Source: Theropithecus gelada (lineage: Eukaryota > Chordata > Mammalia > Primates > Cercopithecidae). From it: a stretch of DNA of 64,000 bases. How positions within the stretch are numbered: position 1 is the stretch's first letter; each line of letters begins with the position of its first letter. Below are positions 11,988 to 21,914 of the stretch, one piece after another. Location: positions 50,162,933-50,226,932 of the forward strand of contig NC_037689.1 of NCBI RefSeq assembly GCF_003255815.1. The letters are read 5' to 3'. Both the position numbers and the translations under genes were made by a program. The notes under the pieces were generated by a model. That model did no database searches, was not told where the DNA came from, and worked only from the letters and a program-made list of their open reading frames with translations.

Positions 11988-12994
11988 AATGTTCAAGTTT
12001 ATACTCAGAGTAGACGATAAATCTATATTCACAGTTTTAGTATTAATGGAATGGAGAACCATGTAGCCAATGCTTTAGTCATAAACTGCAATATTGTTGG
12101 CACTGCAGCAACTCCCCATGTGCTACTTCCTTATCATGACTTTCTCCCTAAATGTAACCACAATCCTGGTTTGGGTTTTAATAATCCGACATTCAGGTCA
12201 GTTTGATTCTTTCTACCAGGAAATAGGGATCTCTAGGGAATCCCAAATTGTTTTTCTCAGCTACTGGCTGTTGAATTACCAGGACATACTTTTATTGGTT
12301 TGCATCCACAGCTATCTTTGCCCCTCACCACTGTGACAGCAGTTGGTTGCTGAACCTCCCTCATTTTCCCTCTCATTCCTGGATCCAGACCAAAGAAGTG
12401 ATCCTCAAGCTAATCATTTTGGACCATTTTTATAAACTGATGATAGTTGGATCAAATAATTCAAAACCCTTCACTTAACACTGTATTATATCAATTCTAA
12501 TTTATTATTATCCTCATCCTGGGTAGACAGTAAAGGTATAGTAATTCAGTATTTTCCTCTTTTTAACAAAACATTGGGAGATACAAGCCAGACATGACTC
12601 AGAAATAATTTAATATCTAATTTCAGGAGTGTTGGGTTCCTTTTCATAGAAGCAGAGGCAGATGGGAATTCTTGAATAAGTTATTTATTGAAGGAGTACT
12701 CTCAGGAGAAAGAAGTGAAGGAAGCAAATACATCAGGCATTTATACGTCAGGTACATATAAATCAAGCAAGAGAATGTCTAACCGGGAATCTAGATTGAA
12801 CCTGACTCTGCAGGGAGCTCTGAAGCATGAATTGTAACACAGAATAGTTACTGCCTTGAGGCGAGGAGGGCAGCCTTTTGTATGCCAATACCAGTCATTG
12901 GTCGGTGGTTGTCCCTGGGAGCAGGAGTGGGTGGGAGGGAAGAGGAGGAGCGGAGAGGGAGATGTTGTTTCCCAGGCAAGGTAAGGGCAATTTT
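11988..12994. other. Mostly unassigned; repeat-like at 12600-12990
   Basis: No gene recognised. The plus-strand frame at 12094-12336 (80 codons) has no recognised domain or homologue I can name. From about 12625 ('agaagcagaggcagatggga') to 12990 the style is that of an old interspersed repeat with purine-rich patches, but I cannot place the family. Confidence 0.4.
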
Positions 12995-13056
12995 CTGGAG
13001 AAAGGCCAGCTATGAATATCAGCAGCTGGAGAAAGGCCAGCTATGAATATCAGCAG
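12995..13056. repeat. Perfect 31-bp tandem duplication
   Basis: The 31-base unit beginning 'ctggagaaaggccagctatg' occurs at 12995-13025 and again without any change at 13026-13056. Zero divergence implies a recent event or copy correction. Confidence 0.97.
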
Positions 13057-13623
13057 CCAACCCTCACAACAGCTGAGGGATGAGAGCCATAGGCAGGTAA
13101 ACAGAATCTTGGTGTGGAACCAAGAAGGTCTACTAGAAGGAGAAAGAAATTTTCTAGAAATAGTTTTAGTGTTTATTAGACCGTGGAATTGGTATATTAA
13201 AAGTTGCCTAGTTGGAATTCTGTATAACATATTGCTTGATATATCGCAAGCATATTTCAATTTACTGGAACAAAAGATATTGGGTTTTTAGAATAACTCC
13301 TGTTTAAATTGAGACAGGATCTGCACTTTAAGGGCATAACTACGAATAAAATTTCACTGAGCAACAATAGTTATAACTTGAATGACTGGTGATTGTCAAC
13401 TAGAAGAAACTGTAACAATACAAATTGCAACATTTTGATATATTTGACAGAATAATGAGGACGTGGGGCATTTCAAGACTTTCATATAATCTTTGAAATA
13501 TTATATTTACAAAATAAAAGTAAATCACATTTATCTGACCGAAAAAAAGAGAAAACTTCATAAAGGGAGATATTTCCCCAGAGAACTGTGAGTAGAAACT
13601 GTGAGTAGAAACATACAGCTTTT

Positions 13624-13655
<32 letters not shown>

Positions 13656-14299
13656 CTAAAACCAGCATTTATTACCCACCCCAAATCATATACGATTTTA
13701 AAAAGACCTACTTCTAATAAGTTTTATGATCCTTTATGAGCAGAAGAGAGCACTAATTATTATAATTGGTAACAGTTAGTCTAAAACAACTCATAATCTT
13801 AAGCTGTGGCTAAGGCTCCAGCTGTTGCCCAGTCTTTTAATACAGGGACCTTAACTCTTAGCAGCTTTCCTTTCCTGCTGCTTCATGTGGCCGTCCTTCC
13901 ATACTGCCTAATGTAGGATCTGGAAGCCTCATGCTTCTGCTGTTTCTGATGACACATTAATGCTGCTCTACCCCACTGTTATTACTTCCATTCATGACTT
14001 TGCTCTATTAAAAGTATTAGTAACTTCACTTGGAATGTACAGTGGAGGGGATCAGTATTTGTTGAGTAGCTTCTAGAAAATAGGAAATGTACATATATTT
14101 TAATGAAGTAGTAATTTTCATCTTAATGATTTTCTTAAATAATCTTATAAAATATTTCTTCTTCTACAGCCATGTAAATTCAACTAAAGATAAGCTAAAT
14201 AACTCACAGAAAGTCAAACAAATAATAAATGACTGGACAGGGGTTTGAGCCCAAAGACTGGCCTTTTAAAAAAAATCTGTGCTCTTTCTAGTACATAAG
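13057..14299. other. Unassigned; poly(A) run and short tandem
   Basis: Contains a 13-bp near-perfect tandem ('aactgtgagtag' core) at 13583-13608 and a run of about 27 A at 13629-13655, which might be the tail of an unrecognised retrocopy. The 94-codon minus frame across the A run gets its phenylalanine block from it. Nothing else was identified. Confidence 0.45.
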
Positions 14300-14502
14300 T
14301 TGTTCTCAAACTTACAACATCATTATGTTATGTTGGTCCTGAACCAGAAATGTCAGCATCACCTCCACTGTTAGAAGTACAAATTCTTGTACCTTATTAC
14401 AGATGTACTGAGCTAGATACTACTGGATTTGGGCCCAGAAATCTATGTTTTAACAAGTCCTTCAGATGTTTCTGGTGCACATTGAAGTTTGAGAATCTCT
14501 GT
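14300..14502 (+). mobile_element. MER5A-like hAT (Charlie) element
   Basis: Begins near 'gttctcaaactta' and ends near 'aagtttgagaatctctg', the inverted termini of MER5-type non-autonomous hAT elements. Internal matches are 'gtcagcatcacctccactgt' and 'gggcccagaaatctatgttt'. Divergent, as expected for a pre-primate DNA transposon. Confidence 0.75.
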
Positions 14503-14654
14503 CCTATGCTGTATTGCTTTTTTCAATGGAATGAAGCAGATGAAGTCTTAGGTCAGGCTTCAGATACTTTCTCCTCTTAGAAATTACAGGCTTTGTGACC
14601 CCAAAGATATCCTTTAGCTTTAAACACTGTTTTTCAAGGTTTTGTTTACTTTGC

Positions 14655-14674
14655 TTTTTTTTTTTTTTTTTTTT
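14655..14674. repeat. Poly(T) run
   Basis: Twenty consecutive T between a MER5A-like element and a MaLR LTR. No Alu or L1 body is attached to it. Confidence 0.9.
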
Positions 14675-14823
14675 GGAGGCTCATAAACAGGTCTATTCCC
14701 TGGACATCATCCCATATCTATCATTGCCACAGCTTTCATTTACTGCTTAATTTATTCATTTATTTATTCATGTGTTCTTTCATTCAGCTACTTTTATTTG
14801 AAAGCCTTTTATGTGTCAGGTAC

Positions 14824-15345
14824 TGTGCTAGGCAAGTTAATGGCCCCTCAAATAAAGTCCATGTCCTAATCCCCAGAAACTTTGAATATGTCATGTTGCA
14901 TGGCAAAGGGGAATTTAGGTTGCAGATTAAATTAAGATTGCTAATCAACTGACCTAAAAATAGCGAGATTTTCCTGGATTATGTGTGTGAGCCCAATGTA
15001 ATCACAAAGATCCTTAAAAGAGAGAGAGAAAAATGTGACTATAGAAGAGAGAACTAGAGAAATGACAGTATGGGAAGTACTCAGCTTGATGTTGTTGGCT
15101 TTGACGGTGGAAGAAGGGGCCATGAGCCAAGGAAGGCAGGCAGCCTCTAGAAGCTGCAAAAGACAAGAAAACAGATTCTTCCCTAGAGTCTCCAGAAGGA
15201 ATGAAGCCCTGTCAAACCTTGATGTTACTCCAGTGAGACCTGTGTCAGACTTTGGACCTCCAGAGCTGTAAGACAATTCATTTATTTTGTTTAAAGATAC
15301 TAAATTTGTATTGATTTATCACAGCAGCAACAGGAAACTACTACA
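14824..15345 (+). mobile_element. Solo MaLR (ERVL-MaLR, MLT1-type) LTR
   Basis: A 522-bp LTR bounded by TG...CA ends ('tgtgctagg' to 'ctactaca') and flanked by the perfect 5-bp duplication 'ggtac' at 14819-14823 and 15346-15350. Landmarks are 'cctaatccccagaaactttg', 'gggagat'-like and 'agcctctagaagctgcaaaa' blocks, and a 3' 'tccagagctgtaagac' region. Only the LTR is left, so internal sequence was lost by LTR-LTR recombination. The exact MLT1 subfamily is uncertain. Confidence 0.85.
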
Positions 15346-15350
15346 GGTAC

Positions 15351-15620
15351 TCTCTTGGTTATTGGAGATGCAGCAGTAAGCAAGAGAGATTCAGTCCTAG
15401 CCCTCAAGTAAAGGGGAAACACTCTATTAAGGGAGATAAACCAAATAATTTGTTGTGTGGTAAATGTTATGCTAGATAGCACTTGCCTGGAGGAAAAGGA
15501 CTTTAAGTCTAGAACGAACTTTAAATAGAAGCTAAATATGCAAAGAGGGGGGATAGGAAGTGTGTTTGTGGAACTGCATGTGCAAAGAACTAGAGGTAAA
15601 ATAATCTGTGTTTTAAGAAA
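15351..15620 (+). mobile_element. Ancient repeat interrupted by the LTR
   Basis: The text 'gtgtcaggtac' before the LTR (from about 14760) resumes after it as 'ggtactctcttggttattgg', 'gcagcagtaagcaagagaga' and 'gtgcaaagaactagagg'. This matches the widespread mammalian 'atgtgccaggcactg' type repeat. A similar copy lies at 53830-54500. Confidence 0.6.
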
Positions 15621-16190
15621 TGTCAATGATGTTTAACCACCTCACAGTCCCTAAGTTATGTATGCAGAGGAGATACAGCTTCTGTAACCCATGATAGAAG
15701 AGACAAATAATTACAGACATTTAAAATTCAAACTTCTGTATCATTAACTCAATAATCCATGGCTAAATTATTCAGTAGGTTCAATTTTTCTCCCTTATTT
15801 CCTAATCTCATCATTTATTCATTTGACTATTTGATATCATCTTTGTGAAAGACTATGTAAGAGAAAGGAAGGGTGACAAAACTAAAACACAAAACAATCT
15901 ATCTTTAATTACAACTAGTCGGAGTAATTACAGGCACTCACTGAGGAAAGACAAAATTTAATGAAAACTGAAATTTACCAGTTCTCCATTATATTTCCAA
16001 TTAGCAAGAATAACAGAAAATAAATTTCAAGTAAAATATCAATTTTATTCTAGCAACAGCAATTGTAGTTCATCAAAATATTCTGGTGCTCCAGAGAAAT
16101 ATGCGAAAGTAATTAAATGCCACAACATATTAACCAATAGGATGAAGAACAAGTACAACTCCTTTATTTAGTATACTTCACTTAGGACTT
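15621..16190. other. Nothing recognised
   Basis: AT-rich DNA without a recognisable element, RNA or coding frame. Confidence 0.4.
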
Positions 16191-16203
16191 TAAAAAGGAA
16201 ATG

Positions 16204-16513
16204 GGCTGGGTGCAGTGGCTCATGCCTGTAATCACAGCACTTTGGGAGGCCAAGGCAGTAGGATCACTTGAGGTTAGGAGTTTGAGACCAGCCTGGCCAA
16301 CACAGTGAAACCTCGTCTGTACTGAAAATAAAACAATTAGCTTGGCATGGTGGCACATACCTGTAATCCCAGCTACTCAGGAGGCTGAGACAGGAGAATC
16401 GCTTGAACCTGGGAGGCATAGTTTGCAGTGAGCAGAGACTGGGCCACTGCACTCCAGCCTGGGCAACAGAGCGAGACTCAGTCTCAAAAATAAATAAATA
16501 CATAAATAATAAA
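16204..16513 (+). mobile_element. AluS with target-site duplication
   Basis: Sense Alu starting 'ggctgggtgcagtggctcat', with a (AAAT)n-type tail. The flanks 'taaaaaggaaatg' (16191-16203) and 'taaaaagggaatg' (16514-16526) are the target duplication with one change. Confidence 0.93.
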
Positions 16514-16574
16514 TAAAAAGGGAATGACTTTGTTTAGAATGAAGCCTTTTATTATTAGGCATGGAAGATGGTCT

Positions 16575-17094
16575 CTTAGAGCAGGTGCCAACAAACTATT
16601 TCTTTTTTTTTTTTTTTTTTTTTTTGAGACGGGGTCTTTCTCTGTCGCCCCGGCTGGAGTGCAGTGGCCGGATCTCAGCTCACTGCAAGCTCCGCCTCCC
16701 GGGTTCAGGCCATTCTCCTGCCTCAGCCTCCCGAGTAGCTGGGACTACAGGCGCCAGCCACCTCGCCCGGCTACTTTTTTTGTATTTTTTTTTTTAGTAG
16801 AGACGGGGTTTCACCGTGTTAGCCAGGATGGTCTTGATCTCCCGACCTCGTGATCCGCCCGTCTCGGCCTCCCAAAGTGCTGGGATTACAGGCTTGAGCC
16901 ACCGCGCCCGGCCACTATTTCTAAAAAGAACCACAGAGTAAATATTTTTTGACTTTCTAGGTGCAATGTTTCTGTTGCAAGTGTTAACTCTGTCATTGAA
17001 TTGCAAAGACAGCCTCAGACAATATTTTCTAATAAAACTTTACTTACAAAACAGGGGGCAGGACAGTAGCTTGCTAATTTCTGTCCTAGAGAAT
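16575..17094 (+). mobile_element. hAT-type MER element, interrupted by an Alu
   Basis: Outside the nested Alu, the text 'caggtgccaacaaactattt' resumes as 'agagtaaatattttttgact', 'tctgttgcaagtgttaactc' and 'aataaaactttacttacaaa'. This is the common Charlie-like consensus whose full form starts and ends with CAGGGGT-type inverted repeats. Family name not assigned. Confidence 0.7.
16604..16913 (-). mobile_element. AluY, Old World monkey lineage
   Basis: Antisense, little-diverged Alu. It has 'gtggccggatctcagctcac' in the right arm and 'ggcttgagccaccgcgcccg' at the 5' end, the changes typical of cercopithecid AluY. The target duplication 'actatttct' lies at 16595-16603 and 16914-16922. It was inserted into the hAT element around it. 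Confidence 0.95.
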
Positions 17095-17098
17095 TTTC

Positions 17099-17403
17099 CT
17101 TCCCTCCCTCCCTACTTTCCTTCCATTCCCTTCCCCTCCCCTCCCTTCCCCTCACCTCCCCTCACTTCCCCTCCCCTCCCCTCACTTACCGTCNNNNNNN
17201 NNNNNNNNNNNNNNNNNNNNNNNNNNNNNNNNTCCTCTCCCCTCCCTTCCTCTCCCCTCCTCTCCCTTCCCCTCCCCTCCCCTCCCTCCCTCCATCCCTC
17301 CCTCCTTCTTCCTTCCCTCCCTCCTTCCTTCCTTCCTCTTTCCCTCCCTCCTCCCCTCCCTCCCTCCCTCCTTCCTTCCTTCCTTCCTTCCTTCTTTTTT
17401 CTT
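17099..17403. repeat. Long polypyrimidine tract (CCCTT/CCTT)n with gap
   Basis: About 300 bases of almost pure C/T on the plus strand, first CCCTT-like and later CCTT-like units, with an assembly gap in the middle. Mirror-symmetric stretches make it a candidate for triplex (H-DNA) formation. The frames called on both strands are simple-sequence artefacts. Confidence 0.95.
17194..17232. other. Assembly gap (39 N)
   Basis: Undetermined bases inside the polypyrimidine tract. The true length is unknown. Confidence 1.
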
Positions 17404-19067
17404 CCTTGTGTGGCAATGTATTTTTCCATTGAGAGAAGCAGAAAGCCAGTCTCTTCTAATGTAAACTACTAACTCCTGTCAGGGTTACACAGAAAGCAAA
17501 ATAAGGAAATATTGAAGTTTTCTTTTTGTTCGTTAAAAATGAAAAGTTTTACTTAAAAGCAACCACGGGTCCCTTAAAAACCAGTTCTTCCTTACTTTTT
17601 TTTTTTTTTTTTTTTTTTGCCAATGTGAGTGTGTGGGAAGAGAAGCTGTTTTTCTGAAATGCTTGTAAGTGATCATATTTTGTAGCTACAGATTTTGAAA
17701 AGCATTTAAAAACAGTTTCACAGTGTACTCTCCAGGATGACATCTTTCCTTTGAGGCAGAGGAGTGACTTTTCTAAAAAGTGTTTCTTAAGTAGTTCCTC
17801 TTCCCAAGGCAAATGTACCTCATTCTAATCTCTTCGCTACCTCTTGTCCCTCTTCATCTTCCTTTATTTTTCCAAGTTATTTGTGTCTCCTGATACAATT
17901 TCCCAATATTTCATTAAGTGGTCTGGACCAAATGCAATATTTTATTATCTGTTGACATCAATTTTGAAATCATAAAAGAAAAACTTTTTATGTTACAGGA
18001 CTCAAATTTTGTCTGGGTTTAATTTCCATTACATGTTCTAATTTGAACTCAACCACTTCTCCCTGGTTTTTATTTTCTTTTTAATAAAAGGAACATGAAA
18101 AACTCAAATCTACATGGTTGGAAGTAGAGATAGAAAGGGTGAAGATTGGTTTACTTTCGGTTATCAACAATTAAAAATAAAGAAAAGAAATGGTACCCTG
18201 GAGTTTTACTACAACACCCAGAGTAGCAGGAGAGAGGTTTCGTGCTTACTATAATCTTTCTTGATATTTTGCCAAACTGCATAATATAATTTGAACTTTC
18301 CAGGCCTTGTTAATAATTCAAAAACCTCATGTTTGTATATAAACTTCCTTTCAGAGAGCTCAAATCTCTTTCATAACATTTTCTCTAACCACATCAATAT
18401 TCTACTTGGAAGGCTTAGTTATTTATTTTCTTACGAATGCTACAAATGAGAAAATGAGGCATAAATACTCAGGATATTTGACATGCATTCTTAAGTCTGA
18501 GAAGTGGTTGAATTAAAACTGTGATGAATCCCTTAAGTCCCAAACTAATTACTAATTCAGCTTTGATTTTTGTTTTTCTAAGGTTAAAAGTAATCGTTTA
18601 TTCTTTAGGATGAGATGCTTCCTCTTGAATCCAGGGCTGAATTTACCTCTCTGTCTAAAACAACTTTTAAAATGGAAAAAGACATATATTTAAAAATGGT
18701 TTACAGACACTATATCAAGTAGCACAGGATAGTGATCCCCAAAAGAAGGAAAGCAAATGGTGTGAGCCTATGATTGCCCAACTTACTGTCTGGAGATAGT
18801 TCTTAAGCCTAGCACAGGAATGGGGAGATAAAGCAGAACTTGGAGGTCACCCCGAGTTGAGGAAATGGAGCTAGGACTCTGGGAAGGCCAAAACAACTGG
18901 AATTTGCTGGGCTGTATATCAGAGAAAAAAGAGTTGCACAATAAGAGAACTTCACGGATCTGCAGAGGGTTCCCAAGTCTTCTGCTACGTATAGATCAAT
19001 ACATATTTCTGAGGAAATTACCTGAAGTGAAGGGAGGAACTATTTTGGAGACATTCCTCTATGAGTC
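17404..19067. other. No gene; old repeat-like text at 18690-19050
   Basis: A 23-base T run lies at 17596-17618. The region around 18720-19050 ('tagttcttaagcctagcaca', 'atggagctaggactctggga') has the feel of an old interspersed repeat that I cannot name. The 163-codon plus frame that starts at 18865 runs from this text straight into the antisense MLT1 LTR, so it is not a gene. Confidence 0.5.
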
Positions 19068-19456
19068 TCTGTTAGTCCGCCAGGGCTGCTGTAACAAAAT
19101 ACCACAGACTGGATGGCTTGAGCAACAGAAATTTATTTGCTCACAGTTCTGGAGGAAGTCCAAGGTCAAGGTGCCAGCAGAGTTGGGTTTTCCTGAGGCC
19201 TCTTTTCTTGGCTTGCAGATGGCTGCCTTCTCACTGCTTCCTCACATGGTCTTTTCTCTGGGCATGTGCAGGAAGAGATCTCTGGTTTCTCTGCCTCTTA
19301 TAAGGACACCCATCAGTCCTTTTGGATTAGAACTCCACCCTTATGACCTCATTTAATTTTAATTACCTTTTTAAAGGCCTTATGTCCAAATACAGTTGCT
19401 TTGGGGATTAGAGTTCAAAATATGAATTTTATAGAGACATAATTCAGTCCATAGCA
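19068..19456 (-). mobile_element. MaLR LTR (MLT1A-type)
   Basis: Antisense LTR running from 'tctgttagtccgccagggct' through 'cagaaatttatttgctcaca', 'tcctcacatggtcttttctc' and 'ccacccttatgacctcattt' to 'tccatagca'. This is the reverse complement of an MLT1A/B consensus of ERVL-MaLR. No internal retroviral genes adjoin it. Confidence 0.9.
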
Positions 19457-19803
19457 GTCTGTTACATTTTTGCACATCTTACAGAGTCAAGAACTGCCTT
19501 TGTTCTGGTATATCTTATTAAGGATATTTTTGTTGTTGTGAACTGCCTTAGAAGACAGATATAGTTTCTTCTTTGGAAGCAAAGGACAGATATGCTTACT
19601 GTCCAATATAAAAGATCTAGATTCTGGGTTTCTCTCCTATAATACAACCTACAGCATGTGTGGGAGTTGCCTGGCCCTCTTTACATTGCCCTATGAGAAT
19701 TGGCAAACTGTCTTCTCTTAACATCCCTGAAATTGTGGCAGGCTAAGTTCTCAACTTGTGAGTAGGGCAAAAGCTCACTCTTTCAGAGACCTTCAAAACT
19801 ACC
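19457..19803. other. Spacer between two LTRs
   Basis: About 350 bases with no recognised element. It separates two MaLR LTRs of opposite orientation, so it is not MaLR internal sequence in the normal arrangement. Confidence 0.4.
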
Positions 19804-20261
19804 TGCTATGGTGTTGATACCAAAACTCATGTTGAAATTTGATCTCCAATGTGGCAGGGTTGGAGGTGAGGCCTATTGGGAGGTATGTGGGTGATGGAGG
19901 CAGATCCTTCATGAACAGATTGATGCTTTCCCACTAGGGTGAAGGAGTTCTTGCTTGAGGGAATGAATTAGTTCCTGAGGGAGTGGATTAGTTCCCACAA
20001 GAGTGGGTTGTTAAATAAAGTCGGGCTTCCTCTGTTTCTCTCTTGTGCTTTCTCTCTTACCATGTGATCTCTTTTCACATGCCCACTCCCCTTCTGCTTT
20101 TCACAATGAGTGGAAGAAACAGCATGAGGACCTCAACAGATGCCACTGGCCAATCTTGAACTTTTCAGCCTACAGAGCAGTGAGCCAAATAAACCACTTT
20201 TCAAAATGAATTACCCAGCCTCAGGTATTCTGTAATAACAACACAAAAATGTACTAAGACA
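19804..20261 (+). mobile_element. MaLR LTR (MST-type)
   Basis: Sense LTR from 'tgctatggtgttgatacc' to 'gtactaagaca'. Matches are 'actcatgttgaaatttgatc', 'ttggaggtgaggcctattgg', 'taccatgtgatctcttttca', 'gtgagccaaataaaccactt' and the polyadenylation region 'attacccagcctcaggtatt'. Solo LTR; the 5-bp flanks ('ctacc' and 'ctctc') no longer match fully. Confidence 0.9.
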
Positions 20262-20289
20262 CTCTCTAAAAGAAATAGAGAGAACAATC

Positions 20290-20819
20290 ACCGTATCTCC
20301 TACAGGGCCAGGAACAGTTCATGCTTCCACCAGTCAAAGTGGAAAAGCTTGTAAATCACAAGGTATAAAAAAGAGTACTCAGAATGACATTGCTACAGTA
20401 ATGCAGAAAGATAGGCTATAAACTAAACCTGCTCTGATCGTCTAGCACAGCTTAAATGCAAGTTGTGAAAGGATCAAAGTGTTTCAGAGTAACTTAATTG
20501 CAACTCAGAAGAAAGTTCAGGAGTTTCCAGTACCTAACAAGGTAATATTTGCAACTTCTGGATCAAATAAAAAAGTACCAGGGTTGCAAGGAAGTAGTGA
20601 TGTATAGCCCGTAATAAGAATTAAAACAAATCAATAGATATAGATTCAAAAATTACACAAATGCTAGAATTAGTAGGTAAGGACTTTAAAACAGTTATTA
20701 TAACTGTATTGCACATGCTTAAGAAGACAGAGGAAAGATTGAACATGTTGCTTGGAAACAAACGCATAAAAACAAAAAATACATTGGATAGCATTAATTA
20801 GAGATTAGCCATAGCAGAA
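20290..20819 (+). mobile_element. Old L1M 5'-UTR / ORF1 start
   Basis: Sense L1M: 'ttataactgtattgcacatg', 'agaggaaagattgaacatgt' and 'acattggatagcattaatta' match the segment just upstream of and into ORF1. It stops exactly where the antisense young L1 begins. I cannot see it resume on the far side at 23390. Confidence 0.7.
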
Positions 20820-21914
20820 AAACCAGCTCCTGGATTCATTGATTTTTTGAAGGGTTTTTTGTGTCTCTATCTCCTTCAGTTCCGCTCTGACCTTAGTTGT
20901 TTCTTGCCTTCTGCTACCTTTTGAATGTATTTGCTCTTGCGTCTCTCGTTCTTTTAATTGTGATGTTAGGGTGTCAATTTTAGATCTTTCCTGCTTTCTC
21001 TTGTGGGCATTTAGTGCTATAAATTTCCCTCTACACACTGCTTTAAATGTGTCCCAGAGATTCTGGTATGTTGTATCTTTGTTCTCATTGGTTTCAAAGA
21101 ACATCTTTATTTCTGCCTTCATTTCGGTATGTACCCAGTAGTCATTCAGGAGCAGGTTGTTCAGTTTCCATGTAGTTGAGCGGTTTTGATTGAATTTCTT
21201 AGTCCTGAGTTCTAGTTTGATTGCACTGTGGTCTGAGAGACAGTTAGTTATAATTTCTGTTCTTTTACATTTGCTGAGGAGTGCTTTACATCCAACTATG
21301 TGGTCAATTTTGGAATAAGTGTGATATGGTGCTGAGAAGAACGTATATTCTGTTGATTTGGAGTGGAGAGTTCTATAGATGTCTATTAGGTCTGCTTGGT
21401 GCAGAGTTGAGTTCAATTCCTGGATATCCTTGTTAACTTTCTGTCTCGTTGATCTGTCTAACGTTGACAGTGGAGTGTTAAAGTCTCCTGTTATTATTGT
21501 ATTGGAGTCTAAGTCTCTTTGTAAGTCTCTAAGGACTTGCTTTATGAATCTGGGTGCTCCTGTATTGGGTGCATATATATTTAGGATAGTTAGCTCTTCC
21601 TGATGAATTGATCCCTTTACCATTATGTAATGGCCTTCTTTGTCTCTTTTGATCTTTTATGGTTTAAATTCTGTTTTATCAGAGACTAAGATTGCAACCC
21701 CTGCTTTTTTTGTTTTCCATTTGCTTGGTAGATCCCTCCATCCCTTTATTTTGAGCCTATGTGTGTCTCTGCATGTGAGATGGGTCTCCTGAATACAGCA
21801 AACTGATGGGTCTTGACTGTTTATCCAATTTGCCAGTCTGTGTCTTTTAATTGGAGCATTTAGTCCATTTACATTTAAGGTTAATATTCTTATGTGTGAA
21901 CCTGATCCTGTCAT
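20805..21914 (-). pseudogene. L1 ORF2 remnant: endonuclease domain
   Basis: ORF2 starts at the ATG at 21914 ('MTGSGSHIRILTLNVNGLNA') and encodes an AP-endonuclease-like fold that nicks target DNA. Visible motifs include 'CIQETHL' (metal-binding glutamate), 'ITGDFNTP', 'DHIVGCK' and 'CLSDHSAI'. A stop follows 'TEFKP' near 21657, and the frame is open again from 21623 to 20805, where it ends in sequence outside L1 ('CYG' then stop). The protein would have no reverse transcriptase even without the stop. Confidence 0.9.

Noticed and set aside
16264..16853. Several Alu-overlapping frames up to 109 codons
   Set aside because: Alu-derived on both strands ('SVAQAGVQWP', 'LPSSWDYR'); no exon context.
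16966..17472. 168-codon proline/serine/leucine-rich frame
   Set aside because: Simple translation of the C/T tract, including undetermined bases.
18865..19356. 163-codon plus-strand frame
   Set aside because: Runs from unassigned repeat-like DNA into the antisense MLT1 LTR; no domain, so a chance frame.
19068..20261. A provirus bounded by the two LTRs
   Set aside because: The LTRs are in opposite orientation, belong to different MaLR groups, and the 347-bp spacer has no retroviral sequence.
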